Positions 1 through 6,623 are shown, counted from the stretch's first letter. The stretch: 6,623 bases of DNA from Bacillota bacterium (GCA_016282655.1 JAEELK010000029.1:1-6623); one strand, 5' to 3'. Numbers and translations are program-made. The notes: generated by a model from the sequence alone, not told the origin.

Positions 1-957
<957 letters not shown>

Positions 958-967
958 GGCATCTGCT

Positions 968-1720
968 ATGTATGAAGAATTAAAAGAGATCCTGGAGCAG
1001 GGCCGGCGCATGGTCTTCTTCGGCGGGGCAGGCGTCTCCACCGAGAGCGGCATTCCGGACTTCCGCTCGGAAAAAGGCCTCTACCACGCGGTCCAGGTCT
1101 ACGGACACCGGCCGGAGGAGATGCTGAGCCACAGCCTCTTCGCGGCCGAGCCGGAGCTCTTCTTCCGCTATTACAAGGAGAACCTGATCTACGCGGACGC
1201 AAAGCCCAACCCCGCGCATCTGGCGCTGGCGAAGCTGGAGGCGCAAGGCGCGCTCCGCGCGGTGATCACCCAGAACATCGACGGCCTGCACCAGGCCGCC
1301 GGCAGCAAAAACGTTCTGGAGCTGCACGGCTCCGTCCTGCGCAACTACTGCCTGAAATGCGGCGCCCAATACGATCTGGACTACGTTCTGGACCCGGCGC
1401 ACTGCAAGGGACAGAAGGGCGGCGAGGGCCCCATCCCCCGCTGCGCGGTCTGCGGCGGCATGGTCCGCCCGGACGTGGTGCTCTACGAGGAGTCGCTGGA
1501 CCAGAGCGTCCTGAACGCCTCCGTGCGCGCCATCGAAGAGGCGGACGTCCTGATCGTGGGCGGCACCTCTCTGGTCGTCTATCCCGCGGCCGGCCTCATC
1601 CGCTATTTCCAGGGAGATAAGCTCGTCCTGCTCAACCTGCAGGAGACCCCCTATGACAAAGAGGCGGACCTCTGCGTCCACGCGCCCATCGGCGAGGTCC
1701 TGAGCGCCTGCGTGCTCTGA
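968..1720 (+). CDS. NAD-dependent protein deacylase, Sir2 family
   Basis: Sirtuins remove acetyl or related acyl groups from lysines, consuming NAD and releasing nicotinamide and O-acyl-ADP-ribose. The 250-residue protein is essentially only the catalytic core. It shows the NAD loop [14 protein letters not shown] (20-33), TQNIDGLH (101-108) with Gln102, Asn103 and Asp105, the catalytic His120 in LHGS, a zinc knuckle with Cys128/Cys131 and Cys159/Cys162, then RPDVVLYEE (167-175) and [10 protein letters not shown] (199-208). The overall pattern resembles the bacterial class U sirtuins. The Tyr-x-x-Arg acyl-pocket motif of desuccinylases is not seen where it would be expected (FFRYYKEN, 65-72), so deacetylation is the likelier activity; this is inference. 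Start: ATG at 968 with AAGG at 956-959, partly inside the serS stop. The 10-base gap suggests co-transcription and probably coupled translation. Substrates are unknown. Confidence 0.95.
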   Translation: MYEELKEILEQGRRMVFFGGAGVSTESGIPDFRSEKGLYHAVQVYGHRPEEMLSHSLFAAEPELFFRYYKENLIYADAKPNPAHLALAKLEAQGALRAVITQNIDGLHQAAGSKNVLELHGSVLRNYCLKCGAQYDLDYVLDPAHCKGQKGGEGPIPRCAVCGGMVRPDVVLYEESLDQSVLNASVRAIEEADVLIVGGTSLVVYPAAGLIRYFQGDKLVLLNLQETPYDKEADLCVHAPIGEVLSACVL

Positions 1721-1733
1721 TCCCGCGGACCGA

Positions 1734-1739
1734 AAGGAG
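1734..1739 (+). promoter_or_regulatory. Ribosome binding site that decides the start of the YugP-like peptidase
   Basis: AAGGAG lies 8 bases before the ATG at 1748. A GTG at 1739 is in the same frame but its first base belongs to this Shine-Dalgarno sequence, so it cannot be served by it. The ATG at 1748 is therefore preferred, giving the N-terminus MPGYYYFDWTYVV. Confidence 0.8.
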
Positions 1740-1747
1740 TGAATCAA

Positions 1748-2446
1748 ATGCCCGGATATTATTATTTTGACTGGACCTACGTGGTCCTCATCCTGCCCTG
1801 CATCATCTTCTCGCTTTGGGCTTCCGCCAAGGTCAAGGGCACCTTCAACAAATACAACACCGTGCGGACGCAGAGCGGCATGACCGGCGCGCAGGCCGCG
1901 GAGACCGTGCTGCGGGCGGCCGGCATCTATGACGTCAGCATCGAGCACATCAGCGGCAGTCTGACGGACCACTTCGACCCGCGGAGCAAGGTCATCCGCC
2001 TTTCGGACAGCGTCTACGCAAGCCCCTCCGTCTCCGCCGTCGGCGTCGCCGCGCACGAGGCAGGCCACGCGGTGCAGCACGCCACGGGCTACGGCCCGCT
2101 GAAGCTGCGCAACAGCATCATCCCCGTCACGAACATCGGCTCCCAGCTCTCCTGGCCGCTGCTGCTCATCGGCCTGATCTTCAACTGGTCCAGCCTCTTT
2201 TTCCTGGGCATCCTCTTCTTCTCCCTGGCGGTCCTCTTCCAGCTGATCACCCTGCCCGTGGAGTACGACGCCTCCGGCCGCGCCATGAAGGCGCTTGCCG
2301 CCACCGGCATCCTGGATCAGAACGAGCTGGCCGGCGCGAAGAAGACGCTCAGCGCCGCCGCCATGACCTACGTGGCCGCCCTGGCCGTCTCCGTGGCGCA
2401 GCTGCTCCGGCTGCTCGTCATCTTCGGCGGCCGCAACAGAGATTAG
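1748..2446 (+). CDS. YugP-like neutral zinc metallopeptidase, membrane-embedded
   Basis: This belongs to the family of Bacillus subtilis YugP (Zn_peptidase_2), membrane zinc peptidases of poorly known substrate. The 232-residue product has a hydrophobic helix at about 10-27 and the juxtamembrane KVKGTFNKYNTV (28-39) typical of the family. The soluble catalytic stretch carries HEAGH at 103-107, where His103 and His107 should bind zinc and Glu104 should act as general base. Two further hydrophobic stretches lie at about 134-145 and 148-169. Glu172, in LPVEYDASGRA, is the probable third zinc ligand, and a last hydrophobic helix is at about 203-226. All family hallmarks are intact and the length is normal. 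It starts 27 bases after sir2 and ends 15 bases before the arsR gene, so it sits inside the operon. Substrate and biological role cannot be inferred from the context. Confidence 0.92.
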   Translation: MPGYYYFDWTYVVLILPCIIFSLWASAKVKGTFNKYNTVRTQSGMTGAQAAETVLRAAGIYDVSIEHISGSLTDHFDPRSKVIRLSDSVYASPSVSAVGVAAHEAGHAVQHATGYGPLKLRNSIIPVTNIGSQLSWPLLLIGLIFNWSSLFFLGILFFSLAVLFQLITLPVEYDASGRAMKALAATGILDQNELAGAKKTLSAAAMTYVAALAVSVAQLLRLLVIFGGRNRD

Positions 2447-2461
2447 AGAAAGGCGAACGGC

Positions 2462-2779
2462 ATGCGTTTACGGAAAGAATCCGACGAACTGCAGCAGGAA
2501 GAGGTCCTGCTGGTGGCACAGGTCTCCGACGCGCTGGCTCATCCGGCCCGCGTCAAGATCTTTCGCTACATCTACCTGAACAACCGCACCCTTCAGGTGG
2601 TCTGCAACAAAGACGTGGTGGAGCATTTCGACTACTCGCAGGCGACCATCTCGCAGCACATCCGCAAGCTGGTGGATTCCGGCCTGGTCGAAGTGAAGAA
2701 GGTGGAGAAGTTCTCCCAGTATTACGTCAACGTCGGCATCCTCGGGCGCTACCTCAACGCGGTGAAGAAGTTTGAATAA
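2462..2779 (+). CDS. ArsR/SmtB-family winged-helix transcriptional regulator
   Basis: This is a 105-residue single-domain DNA-binding protein, a typical size for ArsR repressors, which bind operators as dimers. ALAHPARVKIFRYI (24-37) is the usual first conserved helix. The helix-turn-helix covers about 49-72, with YSQATISQHIRKL (58-70) as recognition helix, followed by the wing LVEVKKVEKFSQYYV (75-89). The classical metal site (ELCVCD-like Cys-x-Cys) is absent. There is a single Cys48, and the last helix has no Asp/His ligand set, so it is probably not a classical arsenic, cadmium or zinc sensor; this is inference. Start: ATG at 2462 with AAAGG at 2449-2453, 8 bases upstream. The stop overlaps the start of the transporter gene by 8 bases, so the transporter is its most likely target, along with possible autoregulation. 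No clear operator palindrome is visible upstream. Confidence 0.92.
   Translation: MRLRKESDELQQEEVLLVAQVSDALAHPARVKIFRYIYLNNRTLQVVCNKDVVEHFDYSQATISQHIRKLVDSGLVEVKKVEKFSQYYVNVGILGRYLNAVKKFE
2761..2765 (+). promoter_or_regulatory. Ribosome binding site for the TTG start of the transporter, inside arsR
   Basis: GGTGA matches the 3' part of the AGGAGGTGA consensus and lies 6 bases before the TTG at 2772. The next in-frame start, ATG at 2817, has only a weak purine stretch before it. This supports the TTG and suggests translation coupled to termination on arsR. Confidence 0.5.
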
Positions 2780-3710
2780 CGATACGCAGTCACAAGTCCG
2801 CGGCCGCTACGTCGGAATGTTCTGGATGACGATGACCGCCCTCTTCTGGAGCAGCGGCGGCATCCTCCTCAAATGGATCCCCTGGTTTCCGATGCACGTG
2901 GCCGCCGTACGAAGCACCGTGGCCGTCCTGGTCATATTTTCCTTCATGCGCCTTCGGCACATCCGGGTCCGCGTCACCAGGTACACCCTGCTGGCCGCCG
3001 TCGGCGTCTGCGGCTGCAGCTTCCTCTTCGTGCTGGCGAACAAGCTGACCACCGCCGCCAACGCCGTGGTGCTGCAATACATGAACCCCGTCTTCGTCCT
3101 CCTCTTCTCCGCGCTTTTTCTGAAGAAGAAGCTCAAGAAGAGCGACGTGCTCATCGTGGCCGCCGTCCTGGGAGGCATGGTGCTCTTCTTCTTCGACGAG
3201 CTCTCCCCGGAAGGCGTCCTGGGCAACGTGCTGGCCATCCTCTCCGGCGTCTTCATGGCCGTCATGTTCCTCTCGCTGGAGCGCTTCGGCGGGATCGATG
3301 ATTACCGCTACAGCGGCATCCTGCTCGGGCAGAGCCTCTGCGCGCTGATCGGCTATATCGGCTTCTTCCTGGTCCCCTTCGAGCCGCAGCCGAAGGAATT
3401 CGGCCTGGCGGTGCTCTGCGGCGTGGTGCAGATGGGCATCCCCTACGTCTGCTACGGCCTGGCCGCGAAGACCTGCCCCGCGCTGGCCTGCTCCCTGCTG
3501 GGCATGCTGGAGCCGCTGCTCAATCCGGTCTGGGTCTTCTTCCTGGCGGGAGAAGCGCCCGGCTTCTTCGCCCTCCTCGGCGCCTGCGTGGTCCTGCTCA
3601 GCCTCAGCTGCTGGTTCCTCTACGAAAACCGCCAGCTGAAGCGGGAGGCGGAAGCGGCGGAACGCGGGTCGTCCCCCGCCCCGGAAGGAAGGCCGCGGGA
3701 TCTCTCCTGA
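2772..3710 (+). CDS. EamA/DMT-superfamily transporter, ten predicted helices
   Basis: This is a drug/metabolite transporter of the 10-TMS type, acting in the cytoplasmic membrane. The 312-residue protein has two homologous EamA halves, about 13-140 and 150-285. Hydrophobic segments lie near 14-33, 41-59, 71-89, 95-117, 124-140, 149-168, 181-200, 210-230, 237-258 and 263-284. Each half has the family signature: NAVVLQYMNPVFVLLFSALF (97-116) and LACSLLGMLEPLLNPVWVFF (238-257). A basic loop (KKKLKK, 118-123) follows helix 4. The tail from about 285 is hydrophilic and charged (RQLKREAEAAERG), probably cytoplasmic. Substrate is not predictable; family members export amino acids, nucleosides, sugars or drugs. 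The TTG start overlaps the arsR stop. If the ATG at 2817 were used instead, the protein would lose 15 hydrophilic residues and no helix. Confidence 0.9.
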   Translation: MNNDTQSQVRGRYVGMFWMTMTALFWSSGGILLKWIPWFPMHVAAVRSTVAVLVIFSFMRLRHIRVRVTRYTLLAAVGVCGCSFLFVLANKLTTAANAVVLQYMNPVFVLLFSALFLKKKLKKSDVLIVAAVLGGMVLFFFDELSPEGVLGNVLAILSGVFMAVMFLSLERFGGIDDYRYSGILLGQSLCALIGYIGFFLVPFEPQPKEFGLAVLCGVVQMGIPYVCYGLAAKTCPALACSLLGMLEPLLNPVWVFFLAGEAPGFFALLGACVVLLSLSCWFLYENRQLKREAEAAERGSSPAPEGRPRDLS

Positions 3711-3718
3711 TCCGTTTT
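3696..3718 (+). terminator. Possible weak intrinsic terminator at the transporter stop codon
   Basis: GGATC (3698-3702) pairs with GATCC (3709-3713) across a six-base loop. C3696 could also pair with G3714 if G3697 bulges out. TTTT follows at 3715-3718. The stem contains the TGA stop and the T tract is short, so termination would be partial at best. Confidence 0.3.
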
Positions 3719-3720
3719 CC

Positions 3721-3736
3721 ACGGCCGCAAGGCCGT
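3721..3736 (+). other. Six-base-pair hairpin with GCAA tetraloop
   Basis: ACGGCC (3721-3726) and GGCCGT (3731-3736) pair perfectly around GCAA, a GNRA-type tetraloop. No T tract follows on either strand, so it is not an intrinsic terminator by itself. It could cap the 3' end of the transporter mRNA or sit in the leader of the cupin mRNA. It may also be chance in GC-rich DNA. Confidence 0.35.
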
Positions 3737-3737
3737 C

Positions 3738-3780
3738 GTCATATCATCATCTCATAGGTCCATTATTATTATAAGGAGGT
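3738..3780 (+). promoter_or_regulatory. AT-rich leader and strong ribosome binding site of the cupin gene
   Basis: This stretch is much richer in A and T than the rest of the window and lies in the first real gap after five packed genes, so a promoter here is plausible. No convincing -35/-10 pair was found; TATTAT at 3764-3769 would put the transcript start almost on the ribosome binding site. The site AAGGAGGT (3773-3780) is near-perfect, 7 bases before the ATG at 3788, and predicts high translation. Confidence 0.45.
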
Positions 3781-3787
3781 CTTTACT

Positions 3788-4183
3788 ATGCCGCACATCC
3801 GCAAAGAAGATCAGAAAAGAGAAGACTGCTGGAAGGGGATCTTCCGCTTCCACGGACTCGACAGAGCCACCGGCTGCGGTGCGCTCTCCATGGGCGTTAT
3901 GACACTGGAACCGCATACCTGCATGCCCTGCCACTCCCACCTGGTGGAGGACGACATGTACATCATCGAAGGCGAGGGCATCGCCCGCGCCGACGGCGTT
4001 GACACCGTGCTCCGTGCCGGCGACTTCATCTGCGTCCCCGCCGGCGCCCACCACTATCTCCGCAACGAGAGCGACTCCAATTTCACCCTGGTCTACGTAT
4101 GGCCCTCCCGCGACGTGGAACGCTTCCTCCACCCGGACGAGAATCACGTGGATCCCAAACTGACCATCGCGGAGCGTCCTTAA
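3788..4183 (+). CDS. Single-domain cupin protein (cupin_2-like)
   Basis: This is a 131-residue small beta-barrel protein of the cupin fold, probably cytoplasmic and metal-binding; its reaction or ligand is unknown. Cupin motif 1 is around 43-62: His49 and His51 form the HxH metal pair, and MYIIEGEG (57-64) follows. The Glu usually found after the HxH pair aligns with Asp55, with Glu54 and Asp56 beside it, so the acidic ligand may be shifted or replaced. The usual leading Gly is His43. Motif 2 is canonical: Gly78, Pro84-Ala85-Gly86, His89 and Asn93 in GDFICVPAGAHHYLRN. The short acidic N-terminus (RKEDQKRED) is hydrophilic and no signal peptide is seen. The ribosome binding site is very strong. 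The gene stops 2 bases before the next start, so the two are surely co-transcribed. A sugar-binding, dioxygenase-like or sensor role is possible, and none is favoured. Confidence 0.88.
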   Translation: MPHIRKEDQKREDCWKGIFRFHGLDRATGCGALSMGVMTLEPHTCMPCHSHLVEDDMYIIEGEGIARADGVDTVLRAGDFICVPAGAHHYLRNESDSNFTLVYVWPSRDVERFLHPDENHVDPKLTIAERP

Positions 4184-4185
4184 CC

Positions 4186-4440
4186 ATGCGCAATCTGAAG
4201 CGCTACTTTCCGCTCATCCTTCTGCTCGGCATCGGCATCTTCGTCCTGATCCTGGTCTTTGGCGGCTTCCAGGGAAACGATACGCAGTATTTCCTGAGCG
4301 GCAGCAAGGAGGCCCTGAGCGGGAACGCCAAGCTCGCGGGCCTGAACGAATCGCTGCGCTATCTCGTCAGCAGCGTGGTCGTGCTCTGCGCGCTGGGGAT
4401 CGCCTGGTGCATCTATCGCTCCAAGCATAAGCCCTTCTAA
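4186..4440 (+). CDS. Small two-helix membrane protein of unknown function
   Basis: I do not recognise this 84-residue protein. It has a basic N-terminus (MRNLKR), a hydrophobic helix at about 7-27, a polar middle (about 28-58, with GNDTQYFLSGSKEAL and NESLR), a second helix at about 59-77 and a basic tail (RSKHKPF). By the positive-inside rule both ends should be cytoplasmic and the loop outside, so it is a membrane hairpin. Start: ATG at 4186, with GGAG at 4171-4174 spaced 11 bases, immediately after the cupin stop at 4183. The same frame opens further upstream at 4099, but that would read Arg/Pro-rich nonsense across the cupin gene. No catalytic motif is visible. It could be an accessory subunit, a small regulator or an uncharacterised envelope protein. 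The two-base junction ties its expression to the cupin. It ends just before a strong terminator. Confidence 0.7.
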   Translation: MRNLKRYFPLILLLGIGIFVLILVFGGFQGNDTQYFLSGSKEALSGNAKLAGLNESLRYLVSSVVVLCALGIAWCIYRSKHKPF

Positions 4441-4460
4441 CGAAGCGCTGGTCCGACATG

Positions 4461-4494
4461 AAAAAAGCGAGGCTGGAAGCGGCCTCGCTTTTTT
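4461..4494. terminator. Strong bidirectional intrinsic terminator between convergent units
   Basis: GCGAGGC (4467-4473) pairs perfectly with GCCTCGC (4482-4488) around an eight-base loop. Six A (4461-4466) precede and six T (4489-4494) follow, so a stem with a U tract forms on either strand. It lies 20 bases after the small membrane protein gene on the + strand and 85 bases beyond the hisC stop on the - strand, serving both. Confidence 0.93.
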
Positions 4495-4502
4495 GTTTGC
4501 GC

Positions 4503-4523
4503 CTGCGCGGCAGGGTCGCGCAG
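4503..4523 (-). other. Perfect seven-base-pair hairpin in the hisC 3' trailer
   Basis: CTGCGCG (4503-4509) pairs with CGCGCAG (4517-4523) around a seven-base loop. No T tract follows on either strand. On the - strand it lies between the hisC stop and the terminator. A weaker inverted repeat, AACGAC (4549-4554) with GTCGTT (4570-4575), lies nearer to hisC. They may stabilise the mRNA end or be incidental. Confidence 0.35.
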
Positions 4524-4579
4524 ACGACCATATCGCTTATTTCTTATGAACGACCTTTCTCTGTTTGCAGTCGTTTTCG

Positions 4580-5677
4580 CTATTTCAGAACGTCCTTCAG
4601 GACCTCCGTGAAGCGGGCGGTCTGCGCGTCCGTGCCGGTGCTGACGCGCATCCAGTTCTCCCAGCCCCAGAGGTAGCCCGGGCGGACGATGACGCCCTGC
4701 CGGAGCATGGCCTCGAAGACTTCCTTGGAATGGCGCGGCAGCTCGACCCAGATGAAGTTCGCGGCGCTGGGGTAGTAATGCAGGCCGAGCTCGTCGAAGC
4801 AGGCCTGCATGGCCTGCAGCGAGCGATAGTTCTGCGCCACCGTGCGCTCGATGTGCGCTTCGTCGTCCAGCGCGGCCAGCGCGGCGGCCTGGGCGAGGCG
4901 GTTGACGTCGAAGGTCAGCTTGATCTTGTTCATGTTGCCGGCGATCTCTTCGGAGGAGATCACGTAGCCCACGCGCACGCCGGCGATGCCGCAGACCTTG
5001 GAGAAGGTCCGCAGGATGACGGTGTTCGGGCGCGCCACGAGGCGCGCGATGCTCTCCGCGGGATAGTCGGGGTTTACGCGCGCGAATTCGTAATACGCTT
5101 CATCCAGCACCACCACCACGTCTTCCGGCACGCGGGCGAGGAAGCTGTCCAGCGTCGGGCGATCGATGAAGGTCGCGGTCGGGTTGTTCGGGTTGCAGAG
5201 ATAGATGAGCTTCGTCTTGTCCGTGACCGCGGCGAGCATGGCCTCCAGGTCGTAGTTGCCGTCCTTGAAGGGCACGCTGATCACCTCCGCGCCCATGAGG
5301 CTGCAGGTGGTCACGTAGATGTTGAAGGAGGGATAGCCGGTGATGATCTGGTCTCCGTCGTTGATGAAGACCTGCGCGATGATCTGCAGGAGCTCCTCGC
5401 CGCCGTTGCCGATGACCAGGTTCTCTTCTTTGACGCCGAGCTTCGCAGCCAGCGCCCGTTTCAGGTCGATGGCGGTCGCCTCCGGATAGAGATTCATCTC
5501 CAGCGCGGCTTTCTGCACCGCCTCGATGGCCTTGGGAGAGGGGCCGAGCTGGTTCTCGTTGGATGCCAGCTTCTCGATCTCCTCGAGCCCGTACTCGCGC
5601 CGCACCTCTTCGATGGGCTTGCCGGGCACGTAGGGTCTGAACTGCGCCACCTGTCTTCTGAATAAATCCTTTGCCAT
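4580..5677 (-). CDS. hisC: Histidinol-phosphate aminotransferase
   Basis: HisC is a PLP enzyme that transfers an amino group from glutamate to imidazole-acetol phosphate in histidine synthesis; many members also accept aromatic keto acids. The 365 residues match the family length and fold type I layout. Landmarks are LASNENQLGPSP (37-48), GNGGEELLQ (90-98), GYPSFNIY (114-121), CNPNNPT (161-167), LDEAYYEF (191-198) with Asp192 for the PLP ring nitrogen, RTFSKVCGIAGVRVGY (223-238) with Lys227 as the Schiff-base lysine, and MRVSTGT (343-349) with Arg344 for the substrate carboxylate. Val228-Cys229 replaces the more usual Ala-Tyr after the lysine. Start: ATG with AGGAGG (5685-5690) 7 bases upstream. 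It follows rsmA by 18 bases, so both share a transcript. No other his gene is in view, so an aromatic aminotransferase role cannot be excluded. Confidence 0.92.
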   Translation of the reverse strand: MAKDLFRRQVAQFRPYVPGKPIEEVRREYGLEEIEKLASNENQLGPSPKAIEAVQKAALEMNLYPEATAIDLKRALAAKLGVKEENLVIGNGGEELLQIIAQVFINDGDQIITGYPSFNIYVTTCSLMGAEVISVPFKDGNYDLEAMLAAVTDKTKLIYLCNPNNPTATFIDRPTLDSFLARVPEDVVVVLDEAYYEFARVNPDYPAESIARLVARPNTVILRTFSKVCGIAGVRVGYVISSEEIAGNMNKIKLTFDVNRLAQAAALAALDDEAHIERTVAQNYRSLQAMQACFDELGLHYYPSAANFIWVELPRHSKEVFEAMLRQGVIVRPGYLWGWENWMRVSTGTDAQTARFTEVLKDVLK

Positions 5678-5684
5678 GATCCTT

Positions 5685-5690
5685 CCTCCT
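5685..5690 (-). promoter_or_regulatory. Strong ribosome binding site of hisC in the rsmA-hisC gap
   Basis: On the - strand AGGAGG lies 7 bases before the hisC ATG and 5 bases after the rsmA stop. The 18-base gap has room for this site but not for a promoter or terminator, which supports one transcript. Confidence 0.75.
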
Positions 5691-5695
5691 GTATC

Positions 5696-6610
5696 TTATT
5701 GTTGATCTTGAACTTTATATTGCTCCACGCAGTCGGCCAGCGCCGCGAACTCCGCGAGCGAGAGGGTCTCCGCCCGCCGTTCCGGCGCGATGCCGGCAGC
5801 CGTCAGCGCATTCTTCGTCTCTTCTTTTCCCATGCCGTAGAGCCCGGCCAGCGCGTTGTGCAGGGTCTTGCGGCGCTGTCCGAAGCCCGCGCGCACCACC
5901 GCGAAGAAGGTCTCCTCACTCTTCGGACGCACAGGCGCTTCCGCATGGACCAGGAGCCGCAGCACGGCGGAGTCCACCTGCGGGCGCGGGACGAAGACTT
6001 CCTTCGGCACCGCTGCCAGCTGCTCTACGCCGCAGCGGTACTGCACGGCCACGGAGAGCGCGCCGTAGGCTTTGCTGCCCGGGTTGGCCCGGATGCGGTC
6101 CGCCACTTCCTTCTGCATCATGAAGGTCAGGCTCTCCACCGGCAGCGCCCGGGGCCTCTCCCAGGAGATCAGCTCCTCCAGAAAGCGCATGATGACCGGC
6201 GTCGTGATGTAGTACGGCAGATTGCCCAGGACCTTCAGGCCGCCGAAGGCCCTCCCGTGCTCCGCCTCCATCTGCCGGAAGATCTCTTCCAGATCCGCCT
6301 TCAGGATGTCTTCCCAGAAGATGCGCACGTTCGGCAGGTCGCCCAGCGTTTCCGCGAGCACCGGCTGCAGGTGCCGGTCGATCTCCACCGCCGCCACCAT
6401 GGCGGCGCGCGCCGCGGCCCTGCGGGTGAGCGCGCCGAGCCCGGGGCCCACCTCCAGCACCAGGTCTTCCGCCCCGATGCCGCTGCCCTCTATGATCTTG
6501 TCCACCAGATTGCCGTCCGCCAGAAAGTTCTGGCCGAGGCTCTTGTTGACGCGGATCCCGTGCCGCTCACTGATCTGCAGGATCCCCCGCGGGGAATAGA
6601 GCCGTTCCAT
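5696..6610 (-). CDS. rsmA: 16S rRNA (adenine1518/1519-N6)-dimethyltransferase
   Basis: RsmA (KsgA) dimethylates two adjacent adenines in the 3' terminal hairpin of 16S rRNA, using S-adenosylmethionine, during late assembly of the small ribosomal subunit. Visible marks are KSLGQNFL (23-30), SAM-binding EVGPGLG (53-59), the acidic VEID (75-78) and ED (100-101), the catalytic NLPYYI (130-135), MMQKEVADRI (164-173), VPRPQVDSAV (207-216) and FGQRRKTLHNAL (243-254) in the C-terminal domain. At 304 residues it is slightly longer than the B. subtilis enzyme (about 292), mostly around GRAFGGLK and ERPRALPVES. The chosen ATG fits the family N-terminus (YSPRGILQISERHG). The frame stays open to the window edge and no clear ribosome binding site is seen in the 13 bases available, so a start further upstream or coupling to an outside gene is possible. 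Confidence 0.95.
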   Translation of the reverse strand: MERLYSPRGILQISERHGIRVNKSLGQNFLADGNLVDKIIEGSGIGAEDLVLEVGPGLGALTRRAAARAAMVAAVEIDRHLQPVLAETLGDLPNVRIFWEDILKADLEEIFRQMEAEHGRAFGGLKVLGNLPYYITTPVIMRFLEELISWERPRALPVESLTFMMQKEVADRIRANPGSKAYGALSVAVQYRCGVEQLAAVPKEVFVPRPQVDSAVLRLLVHAEAPVRPKSEETFFAVVRAGFGQRRKTLHNALAGLYGMGKEETKNALTAAGIAPERRAETLSLAEFAALADCVEQYKVQDQQ

Positions 6611-6623
6611 GCGCTTCGAATTC

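Noticed and set aside
980..2080. 366-residue open frame on the - strand opposite sir2 and yugP
   Set aside because: It lies antisense to two well-identified genes, is rich in Val, Ala, Asp, Arg and Gly in low-complexity order, has no recognisable motif, and is explained by GC-rich third codon positions.
2873..3301. 142-residue Arg-rich + strand frame inside the transporter gene
   Set aside because: It is a frame-shifted reading of the transporter codons, with a strongly Arg/His-rich sequence and no motif.
2790..3722. 310-residue open frame on the - strand opposite the transporter
   Set aside because: The Glu/His/Ala/Gly-rich composition is a mirror of hydrophobic codons in the EamA gene. 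No family features are visible.
4099..4185. Upstream extension of the small membrane protein within the cupin gene
   Set aside because: The extra 29 residues are an out-of-frame reading of cupin codons, Arg/Pro/Gly-rich, while the ATG at 4186 gives a natural basic-then-hydrophobic N-terminus.
2778..4288. 13-base direct repeat AACGATACGCAGT at 2778-2790 and 4276-4288
   Set aside because: Both copies are in coding sequence and in frame for Asn-Asp-Thr-Gln. One such match is not surprising by chance in 6.6 kb, and no flanking similarity extends it.
4458..4676. 72-residue + strand frame beginning next to the terminator
   Set aside because: It would be translated through the terminator hairpin and into the hisC antisense; there is no ribosome binding site or motif.
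4565..5665. 366-residue open frame on the + strand opposite hisC
   Set aside because: It is antisense to a gene with complete catalytic motifs, with Arg/Val/Asp-rich low-complexity content and a start lying in the hisC trailer.
6618..6623. GAATTC exactly at the window end, possible cloning junction
   Set aside because: The same hexamer occurs inside the window (808-813 and others), and the other end does not carry it, so chance is the simpler explanation.

Overview
The window looks like ordinary chromosomal DNA from a high-GC member of the Bacillota, most likely a clostridial lineage. The evidence is a YugP-type membrane zinc peptidase, a short class-U-like sirtuin, strong AGGAGG-type ribosome binding sites, use of a TTG start, and RsmA and SerRS sequences of Firmicute character. 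The genus cannot be read from the sequence. GC bias at third codon positions leaves long open frames opposite most genes; these are shadows.

Layout: positions 1-3710 hold five + strand genes spaced so tightly (gaps of 10, 27 and 15 bases, then an 8-base overlap) that they probably form one operon. In order they are the 3' three quarters of serS, a Sir2 NAD-dependent deacylase, a YugP-like zinc metallopeptidase, an ArsR-family regulator and a ten-helix EamA/DMT transporter. A 77-base AT-richer gap with small hairpins follows. Then comes a second short + unit: a single-domain cupin with a very strong ribosome binding site and a tiny two-helix membrane protein of unknown function. Both directions end at a strong hairpin with A and T tracts (4461-4494). 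On the - strand, rsmA (16S rRNA dimethyladenosine transferase) is followed after 18 bases by hisC (histidinol-phosphate aminotransferase), convergent with the + genes.

Functionally this mixes translation housekeeping (serS, rsmA), amino acid metabolism (hisC), protein deacylation (sir2), membrane proteolysis (yugP) and a self-contained regulator-transporter pair (arsR-eamA). No mobile element, CRISPR array, tRNA, rRNA or phage gene is visible. I found no convincing new system. The items most worth a second look are the sirtuin placed directly behind serS, the overlapping arsR-eamA pair whose regulator lacks the usual metal ligands, and the unrecognised small membrane protein next to the cupin.
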